From a bacterium (lineage in GTDB: Bacteria; Patescibacteriota; Patescibacteriia; UBA9934; GWF2-40-263), in assembly GCA_020051955.1 (NCBI GenBank), contig JAGVQB010000001.1:1-35390 (forward strand): DNA of 35,390 nt, in the 5' to 3' direction. Each line of letters opens with the position of its first letter. The first letter of the stretch is position 1. The translations under genes and the position numbers were made by a program. Under the pieces are notes generated by a model. That model ran no database searches. It saw only the letters and a list, made by a program, of their open reading frames with translations, and was not told where the DNA came from. Shown one piece after another: positions 21,588-29,077 of this stretch.

Positions 21588-21815
21588 ATGAAGATCGAGT
21601 ACGACAGAGAAGCCGACGCGCTTTACGTGCATCTATCAGAGAAACCTAAAAAAGTGGCAAAAAGTCGTGAGATTGAAAACGGAATTATTTTGGATTTAGA
21701 TGGAAAGAAACAATTGTTGGGCATAGAGGTTCTCGACGTTTCTAGACGTTTTAAGGAAGCTGACGCGTTTCAGTTTGCAGTGACACACTTGGCAAAGGAA
21801 CGCGTGAGCATATAG
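21588..21815 (+). CDS. DUF2283 family small protein
   Basis: MKIEYDREADALYVHLSE...GIILDLDGKKQLLGIEVLDVS matches the DUF2283 signature. Confidence 0.85.
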   Translation: MKIEYDREADALYVHLSEKPKKVAKSREIENGIILDLDGKKQLLGIEVLDVSRRFKEADAFQFAVTHLAKERVSI

Positions 21816-21821
21816 TCTCAT

Positions 21822-21932
21822 ATGACAGATCACCAAGTTACATCAAATGATATACTCGTTGCCTTGATCGAGATTATGAAAAAGAAAGGCCTCCTTGATG
21901 AGGATGAGGCACGGGAGATCCTCGATGCTTAA
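21822..21932 (+). CDS. 36-aa small protein MTDHQVTSNDILVALIEIMKKKGLLDEDEAREILDA
   Basis: Not in the supplied ORF track; ATG 21822, TAA 21930-21932 overlapping the ATG of the next gene (TAATG). Confidence 0.6.
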   Translation: MTDHQVTSNDILVALIEIMKKKGLLDEDEAREILDA

Positions 21933-24002
21933 TGCAAAATTGGGTATTATTTAAAGACATGCTCGCATCCTTACAGACCCTGCACCTCCAACCACTCGAG
22001 CAAAAACTTTTTTTCGCCACTCGCGCAGGGCTATTTTTACTGCTCTTAACCCCGCTTCTTTTTTCCCATCATCTAACACATCCGTTTAGCTCTACGCAGT
22101 CGTACACGATTCTGGCAGTGAGCGAAGTCGTTTTTTTATCTTACGTCTGGCTTGCATCACTCTTTCCGCTCTGGCGACCACGATGGACTTTGGTGGATAA
22201 AGTTTTTTTTATTTACGTTGGGATTCTATTCATCACTCTGCTGACGGGCGAGGATCCTTTTTCCAGCTTTTGGTCGAGCATGGTTCGCACGACGGGCGGA
22301 TTGATGTGGTTGCATTTATCAGCTGTCTTTATTGCTGTCCGTGGTGTGACGCGTACGCGAGAAAATTGGGTGAAGTTGTTTACCGTTTCAGTGAGCGCGG
22401 CACTGCTTAGTTCTTTCTTTCACGCTTTGTCGCTCGTCGGGATTGATCTCATTTCACTTGCCGCGGGGGGAAGTACGTTTGGCAACTCAACATATTTTGC
22501 CACGTATCTGTTATTTAACTTTTTTTTTCGCGTTTTTTATTGCGACGCAGACAACAACACGATTGACACGACTGTTCGGATATGGCTCTGCCATTCTTCT
22601 TGGTGCGACACTGTTGACTACAGCGGCGAACGCGGGCAAGGTTTCTCTATTGGGAGGTTTGTTGTTCCTTGTTATCTTGTGGCTCGTTTTTTTGGGGCAA
22701 AAGAAATGGATGCTGACTGTAGGGCTTGCGAGCTTGGGTATGCTGGTCGCAGTTTTTTTCGCAGTTGTAGTTTTGGCTTTTCGTCCAGGTTATGTTCAAG
22801 ATACACTTGTTGATATATCTTCTGGCGCGCGATTTGTTCTTTGGGATATGGCTTGGGAGGGGATTCAGGAGAGACCATTGTTAGGATGGGGGCTTGAGAA
22901 TTATCAGTTCGTATCTTATAAGTTTTTTAATCCATGTCTCGGATCAGAGCAGTGCGGAGGAGAGCTGTGGTTTGATCACGCGCACAACAAGTTGCTCGAT
23001 GTTTGGGTGGAGACCGGGTTATTCGGTTTGATGGCCTACATATCGATTTTTATTGTCGCTATTTTTTCTTTTTGGCGCGCAGGGACAACATCACCTCGCG
23101 CTCGTCGTGCTTTCATCATCCTTACTGCTGGTCTTGTCGCGTATTTTGTTCAGAATCTTACCGCTCTTGAAACCTCAACTCTTCTTCTTTTTTGGGTGCT
23201 TCTTCTTGCGGCAGTAGGCGCCATATCGGAGACCGGCTCTTTTTCCAGCGAAGGTAATTCCATGGATTCGTTGAGGACTTCTAGAATTGTCCCCACCGTC
23301 GCAAGTCTACTGTTCCCATTTGCAATTTTTTTTCTCGTGATCCAGCCAGTTCAAGCAAACCTGGCAGTTCGCCAAGCCATCTTCGCGACAGAACCAGAAC
23401 AACGCGCGCGAGCTTATGACACAGCGACAAGTTTATCTCCTGTTGGTATTGATATGAGACGCGTCTGGCTTGCTGATGATACGGTTAAGACCATTTGGCA
23501 AAGAATTCCAGTTGGCACAGAGCTACCAGCAGGCTTGGTTCAAGAGTTGAACAATGCGGCTGACCTATTGGAAGATTCGCTACGACGCTCGCCAGGAAAT
23601 TTGCGCGCACGTATTGCGCTTGGATTTGTTTATAAGACAAAGGGGCATTTTTTAGAAGATGCAGAGTCATACGAAAAAGCTACCAAGATTTTTGAGGAGG
23701 GGATTCGTCTTAGCCCGAGCCATCCGATCGTGCGCAGGGGGCTTGCTTCTGTGTATTTGGATCAGGGAAGAAAAGAAGACGGTTCGACATTAATGCGGAC
23801 GTTGGTTGAATTATCTCCAGAGAGTCCGGCGGCATATAATTATTATCTTGCCACCCTTCGTCTAATTGGAAATCAGGATGAGTTTGAGCGAGTTGCTTCT
23901 CAAGCGATTAAGTCCTTCCCGTCTCTCTCAAGCGACATCGAACAATTACGCAGAGCCGATAATCAGGCTGATGGCCAGGCACTGCTTTATCTCTTTCATT
24001 GA
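21932..24002 (+). CDS. O-antigen ligase/PglL-like membrane protein with C-terminal TPR repeats, frame-interrupted at a T9 run (22520-22528)
   Basis: ORFs 21932-22813 and 22443-24002 fuse into one ~689-aa protein if one T is removed (..YLLFNFFFAFFIATQTTTRL..); TPR-like tail 'LGFVYKTKGHFLEDAESYEKATKIFEEGIRLSP'. Confidence 0.75.
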
Positions 24003-24138
24003 TTTGTGATTTGTACCTCGTATTTATTCTTGCCCCCTTGCCCCGGTCGGAAATCAGAATCCCGACTACGACACCTTTCCGACACTATAATTGTTGCAGT
24101 CTTTTCTTTCGCGTATTTTGGCGATAAAATATAGCGGC

Positions 24139-24555
24139 ATGAAGATATATCAGACAAAATCAAAGTCGCTAGCCGGGACGAACTATAAGGAGGTTTATAA
24201 GAAGGTGTTTGGTTTTTATTCAACAATCAGAAAGAGAACAAAAAGACGACCGTATGTTAGGTCGGCATATTTTAATAAGGAGAAAATTTTCTTGCCGCTA
24301 TTTTGGAATCATCTGCATGAAAAATTGAATTTTCGTGACAAGACTCGTCGTGTAAAATTTTTTTTATGCGCGATTGAGCTTATTAGGCAAAGCAGGTTTG
24401 ATCCAGAGTCGAAGGAAAATGTAAACAGAAGATCGGAGATACTGCACCGTTTTTCGGGGAAGACAAAAGACGGGCAATTATTTTTCGTGCAGATAAAAGA
24501 AGAGAAAAAGTCTGGAGAAAAATGGTTGTTGTCAGTTTTTGGTGCAGAAAAATAA
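24139..24555 (+). CDS. Small basic protein of unknown function, possibly of the phage BECR-like nuclease type
   Basis: MKIYQTKSKSLAGTNYKEVYKKVFGFY...FSGKTKDGQLFFVQIKEEKKSGEKWLLSVF; ORF-track start at 24091 is an upstream TTG. Confidence 0.5.
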   Translation: MKIYQTKSKSLAGTNYKEVYKKVFGFYSTIRKRTKRRPYVRSAYFNKEKIFLPLFWNHLHEKLNFRDKTRRVKFFLCAIELIRQSRFDPESKENVNRRSEILHRFSGKTKDGQLFFVQIKEEKKSGEKWLLSVFGAEK

Positions 24556-24558
24556 AAG

Positions 24559-24611
24559 AAAAAGACCTTCCGCCAGTTTGGGGCTTATGAGCCCCGGCCG
24601 AAAGCCTTTTT
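24559..24611. terminator. Long bidirectional terminator-like hairpin
   Basis: AAAAAGACCTTCCGCC ... GGGGCT-TATG-AGCCCC ... GGCCGAAAGCCTTTTT. Confidence 0.7.
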
Positions 24612-24686
24612 CACTCCCAATATAATGTTTGATGTCACTCGCGTCAATGGGCGCTGTGGATACATATAATACGACCATTTTCTTTT

Positions 24687-25394
24687 ATGAAAACTCGCCT
24701 TAACAAATTTCTTGCCGATCGTGGAATGTGCTCGCGACGAAAAGCGGACGAGCTGATTTCCGCTGGAAAAGTTTTTGTGAACGGCGCGCGGGCAGAGCTT
24801 GGGATGATGGTTGATGAGAGTGACGACGTGAGGCTGAGGGGTAGAGAGGTCGTGAAGAAGAAACCCGAGACGGTTTATTTTGCGTTTCACAAACCCGTTG
24901 GGATCATCACGAGCGTGGATCCAAACGCGCGCGATTCGGTTATCTCGTTTCTTCATTTGCCAATGCTCGTGTTTCCAGTCGGAAGGCTTGATGTCGCTTC
25001 TTCTGGTTTATTGCTCCTCACAAATGATGGGCGGCTCTCCGAAAGTATTACTAACCCTCGACACAATCATGAGAAAGAATACGTCGTGACGGTTGATCGT
25101 GAGATAAAGGACGGCGACCTGCGCGCGATGGCGCAGGGGATCATGATTCTTGGTTCCATAACCAAGCCAGCGGTTGTGCGCCGAGAGAGCGCGCGGATTT
25201 TCAGTATCATTCTCACCGAAGGTCGCAATCGCCAAATCCGTCGTATGTGCGAGGCGCTTGGATATGATGTGAAGAATCTCGTACGCGTGCGCGTGATGAA
25301 CATCGAGCTTGGCAATCTCCCTGTTGGCGCGTGCAGACCTCTAACAAAAAAAGAAGTCACAGAACTTTTGCGTTCGACACTCGGTGAGAATTGA
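24687..25394 (+). CDS. Pseudouridine synthase, RsuA/RluB/RluF family
   Basis: S4 domain 'MKTRLNKFLADRGMCSRRKADELISAGKVFVNG'; catalytic GRLDVASSGLLLLTNDG; EGRNRQIRRM. Confidence 0.93.
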   Translation: MKTRLNKFLADRGMCSRRKADELISAGKVFVNGARAELGMMVDESDDVRLRGREVVKKKPETVYFAFHKPVGIITSVDPNARDSVISFLHLPMLVFPVGRLDVASSGLLLLTNDGRLSESITNPRHNHEKEYVVTVDREIKDGDLRAMAQGIMILGSITKPAVVRRESARIFSIILTEGRNRQIRRMCEALGYDVKNLVRVRVMNIELGNLPVGACRPLTKKEVTELLRSTLGEN

Positions 25395-25507
25395 CGCTAT
25401 TTTTTAAGTGAGCAAAAAAAAGCCCCCGACGGGGACAAGCCCCACAAGGGTCTCTTTCGTGGTGATCTAAGGCAAAGTTATCTTTTTCATGGTACTCTGT
25501 CAATACT

Positions 25508-26995
25508 ATGCAAAAATATTTTTTCCCAGCCCTTGTCACCTCTGTCACTCTTGTCGCCCTTGTCACCTTTCTCGCGCTTGTCACTTCCTCCGTGCTCGCT
25601 TCGTCTTCATGGATCGAACAAGACTCCGGTACTCTCCAAAGCCTTCGCGCCATTGCAAAAACCGATGGCACGCTTATTGCTGGCGGGAACACTGGGTACC
25701 TTATGCGTTCAATAGATGAGGGGCAGACCTGGTCGCGCATTGAACAATTTTCAAGCACGTGGTGGCATGACTTGGAAATGGAACCAGACGGTGATGTTGT
25801 CGCTGTGGGCGATGGGGGAAGTTACGCGGTTTCTTCTAACGCCGGTGTAACGTGGGTTTCATCCTCGCTTGGTGTCTCTGTAAATCTTTTCGACATTGAA
25901 CGCACGCAATCGAATGGGTACATCGTGGGTGATTCTGGAACCGCGCTGTATTATTCGGACAACAGTAAAAATTGGCACACCACATCCACTGGTGTGACTG
26001 ACAATCTTTACGCTGTGCAAGATATGGGGGACGGAACCGCGTGGATGGCTGGATCGGGTGGGCGGTTGTTGCGCGTAAGCCAGAGCGGTTTATCTTTTGC
26101 GAATCTTGGGCGAGTTGTCGTGGATAATATTCGGGGGCTGTATTTTACGAGCGCATCAACAGGTTGGATCGTTGGCGAGAAGGGCACATTCAAAAAGACA
26201 ACCGATGGTGGGACGAGCTGGGTGGCGGTGAGTGTGAGTGGGCTTGTGTCGCAGGATCTTTTTGACATTAAAGCGTTTGGAGATGACATCGTCGTTGTTG
26301 GCGACAAGATAATTATTCAGTCACAGGATGGCGGAGTGACTTGGAGTACCACGGATTTTACTAGCGACAACATCACGTTTTACGCGGCTGTTTTCGATAG
26401 TGATGGCGAGTTGTGGGCGGCTGGGACGGATTATGATGTGAAGTCCGCGGTGTTTCATTACCAGGAGGAGGTAGTCGAGGTGGACGAGGTTGTCGAGGTT
26501 GAGGAAGAGGAAGGAGAGGAAGTAGAAGCGCAGGCGGCAAGCCTTATCAAACTCGCGTGCGTTGGAGAGACTCTTGATAGCGATCCCTGCCGCGCGGTTT
26601 ATTATTACGCCACTGATGGCAAGCGTCATGCTTTCACAAACGAGAACGTGTTCTTCACTTGGTTTGATGACTTCGATGACGTTGTGGAGGTGAGCGCGGA
26701 TTTTATGTCAGACTTGATGCTTGGCGCGAACGTCACATATCACCCTGGCACGCGAATGGTGAAGTTTCAAAGCACACACACGGTTTACACTGTATCGGTG
26801 GGTGGCGTGTTGCGCGCGATCGCGAGCGAGGACATTGCTGAAGGGTTATATGGCGCGGACTGGAACCAGCAGATTGATGACATATCAGATTCGTTTTTCG
26901 GTGATTATACTTTTGGTGAGGTGATAGATTCTGTTGGTGATTATGATGTGGAGGAGGATCAGGAGTCGGTACAAAATTTGGATGACAATTTTTAG
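25508..26995 (+). CDS. Exported YCF48/BNR-repeat beta-propeller protein with a C-terminal S-layer-associated domain
   Basis: 'DEGQTWSRIEQ', 'STGWIVGEKGTFKKTTDGGTSWVAVS'; C-terminal YYYATDGKRHAFTNENVFFTWFDDFDDV. Confidence 0.75.
   Translation: MQKYFFPALVTSVTLVALVTFLALVTSSVLASSSWIEQDSGTLQSLRAIAKTDGTLIAGGNTGYLMRSIDEGQTWSRIEQFSSTWWHDLEMEPDGDVVAVGDGGSYAVSSNAGVTWVSSSLGVSVNLFDIERTQSNGYIVGDSGTALYYSDNSKNWHTTSTGVTDNLYAVQDMGDGTAWMAGSGGRLLRVSQSGLSFANLGRVVVDNIRGLYFTSASTGWIVGEKGTFKKTTDGGTSWVAVSVSGLVSQDLFDIKAFGDDIVVVGDKIIIQSQDGGVTWSTTDFTSDNITFYAAVFDSDGELWAAGTDYDVKSAVFHYQEEVVEVDEVVEVEEEEGEEVEAQAASLIKLACVGETLDSDPCRAVYYYATDGKRHAFTNENVFFTWFDDFDDVVEVSADFMSDLMLGANVTYHPGTRMVKFQSTHTVYTVSVGGVLRAIASEDIAEGLYGADWNQQIDDISDSFFGDYTFGEVIDSVGDYDVEEDQESVQNLDDNF
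25532..25585 (+). repeat. Nonamer array (CTTGTCACC-like x6) encoding the signal peptide core
   Basis: CTTGTCACC TCTGTCACT CTTGTCGCC CTTGTCACC TTTCTCGCG CTTGTCACT; encodes LVTSVTLVALVTFLALVT. Confidence 0.8.
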
Positions 26996-27024
26996 GAAGA
27001 ACGATACAATACCGCAAGTTAACT

Positions 27025-29073
27025 ATGCGGTATTTTGTTTACAAAACAATTGTTTTTTCAGCCCTCGTTGTCCTTGCAGCCTTTTCAGCCCTCGCAGCCC
27101 TCCCACTGCAAGCTCGCGATTCTGCTGACCGTTTCCGTGGTGAGCTTTGGTATCTTGATCGAATTTCTGCTCCGACCGCGTGGAATATTGAAACTGGTAG
27201 CGAGGAAACGATTGTAGCAGTTCTTGACGCTGGTTTTGATTTGGACCACGAGGATCTCGCGACGCAATACTGGCACAATGACCGCGAGACCAGCAGTGAC
27301 GGCGTTGATAATGATCGCAACGGTTATGAGGACGATGTAATGGGATGGGATTTTGTTGATGGTGATCCTGACCCAAGCCCGGATTTTGACGGCGCGGTTT
27401 CAGATACGGTCGCCTCGCACGGGACAGTCATCGCGGGAATAATCGGCGCGACAGCCAACAACGGACTTGGGATCGCGGGAATAAATTGGGACGTGTCAAT
27501 TATGCCTCTGCGCGTTTTGGATTCTCGAGGCGCTGGGTCAACCGCTGATGTGCGCGACGCGATTGAGTACGCGGTGAATAACGGCGCGGACGTTATCAAT
27601 TTGAGTTTTACTTTTACTAAGACCGATAACAGACTGCGCGACACTATTGAATGGGCGCATGACGAGGGTGTGGTGATAGTAGCGGCGATTGGGAACGGCA
27701 ACATTGATACTGACTCGACTCCAATTTACCCAGCGTGTTTTGATTCAGAGGTCGGTCGAAATGTAGTGATCGGCGTTGCCGCAAGCGACCGTGATGATCG
27801 CAAAGCAAGCTTTTCAAATTACGGCGCGGGTTGTGTTGACCTTACTGCTCCAGGCACAGACATTTTTGCTTCGGTTTATCACGACCCAAACATTCTTTCG
27901 TTTATTACCTCCTACGCGTCTCCGTGGGAGGGCACGTCACTTGCCGCTCCGATGGTGAGTGCGGCCGCGGCTTTGTTGCGCTCGAGCTATCCTTCTTTAA
28001 CGCCGGATCAAATTCGCAACGTACTAAAACTTTCTGTTGACTCTGTTGGCGAGACATCGCTTGAAGCAAGAAAAAGATTGGGGGCTGGTCGCTTGAATCT
28101 CTTTCAGGCTCTCCAAACAGCGCAAGTATTCGCGCTGGGTTCTGGCAGTGGGAAAAACAATAAAGATCAACCGTCGTCTGGTTCGCTTGTTGTGGCGCAG
28201 GGGCGCGGGGCTGATTCGACTGTGCGACGAGTGGATGGGGGAGGGAATTTGCTTTCACAGTTTCAAGCGTATCCAATAGGATTTCGTGGCGGAGTTAACT
28301 TGGCAACCGGGGACGTTGATGGAGATGGGGAGGTAGAGATAATTACTGGAGCTGGAATTGGTGGCGGGCCGCAAGTTAGAGTTTTTGATCTTGATGGAAA
28401 ACTTGAGAATCAATTTTTTGCTTTTGACGAGGGCGATCGCAATGGAATTTTTGTTGCGTCAGGAGACACGAATAACGACGGCATGGACGAGATTATTGTG
28501 ACCTCTTGCATGAATGGCACGGGTCAGGTTCGTATTTTTAATCGTTATGGCCATCTTAAGGGAGCGTATTTTCCATTTGGTCGCACTAATAACCCTGTGC
28601 GCGTAGCGATTGGGAATATAGACGATGATGGGGAACAGGAGGTTTTGTCGGTTCTTGAGCGCGGTGGAGAGGGAAGCGTTCTCGCGCACGACGGGTCAGG
28701 TCGCTATGTTCGTAGCTTTGTGGTTTTTGGCGGCGCGGTTGATGCGCTGAGTGTCGCGACCATCGATTTAGAGGGTGATGGCCGTGACGAGATTATTGTT
28801 GGTGCGGGATCAGGGGAGGCGCCGCGCGTTGGCGTTTATAATGATTTGGGAGTGGAGAAGCTGAATTTTTTTGGATACCAACTTGGATTCCATGGCGGCA
28901 TTGAGGTTGCTGGAGCAGATATAGATGGCAATGGTTTACCAGAGATTTATGTTTTTCCTCATTCCAGCGGAGGTCCGCAAGTGCGCGTTTTTAATCAAGA
29001 AGGGTCTGTAATTGGAGGATTTTTTCCATTCGATCCTGCTTTCCGTTTCGGCGGCTCGATTTCAATAAAGTAG
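27025..29073 (+). CDS. Exported S8 (subtilisin-like) protease with C-terminal FG-GAP-like repeats
   Basis: Catalytic triad motifs VAVLDAGFDLDH, SHGTVIAGI, WEGTSLAAPMVSA; repeats 'FRGGVNLATGDVDGDGEVEIITGAGIGGGPQVRVFD'. Confidence 0.9.
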   Translation: MRYFVYKTIVFSALVVLAAFSALAALPLQARDSADRFRGELWYLDRISAPTAWNIETGSEETIVAVLDAGFDLDHEDLATQYWHNDRETSSDGVDNDRNGYEDDVMGWDFVDGDPDPSPDFDGAVSDTVASHGTVIAGIIGATANNGLGIAGINWDVSIMPLRVLDSRGAGSTADVRDAIEYAVNNGADVINLSFTFTKTDNRLRDTIEWAHDEGVVIVAAIGNGNIDTDSTPIYPACFDSEVGRNVVIGVAASDRDDRKASFSNYGAGCVDLTAPGTDIFASVYHDPNILSFITSYASPWEGTSLAAPMVSAAAALLRSSYPSLTPDQIRNVLKLSVDSVGETSLEARKRLGAGRLNLFQALQTAQVFALGSGSGKNNKDQPSSGSLVVAQGRGADSTVRRVDGGGNLLSQFQAYPIGFRGGVNLATGDVDGDGEVEIITGAGIGGGPQVRVFDLDGKLENQFFAFDEGDRNGIFVASGDTNNDGMDEIIVTSCMNGTGQVRIFNRYGHLKGAYFPFGRTNNPVRVAIGNIDDDGEQEVLSVLERGGEGSVLAHDGSGRYVRSFVVFGGAVDALSVATIDLEGDGRDEIIVGAGSGEAPRVGVYNDLGVEKLNFFGYQLGFHGGIEVAGADIDGNGLPEIYVFPHSSGGPQVRVFNQEGSVIGGFFPFDPAFRFGGSISIK

Positions 29074-29077
29074 AATT

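Noticed and set aside
25400-25460. Riboswitch-like GC-rich hairpin region AAAAAAAAGCCCCCGACGGGGACAAGCCCC
   Set aside because: Looks like a terminator read on the minus strand, but no minus-strand gene feeds it and no riboswitch consensus was recognised.
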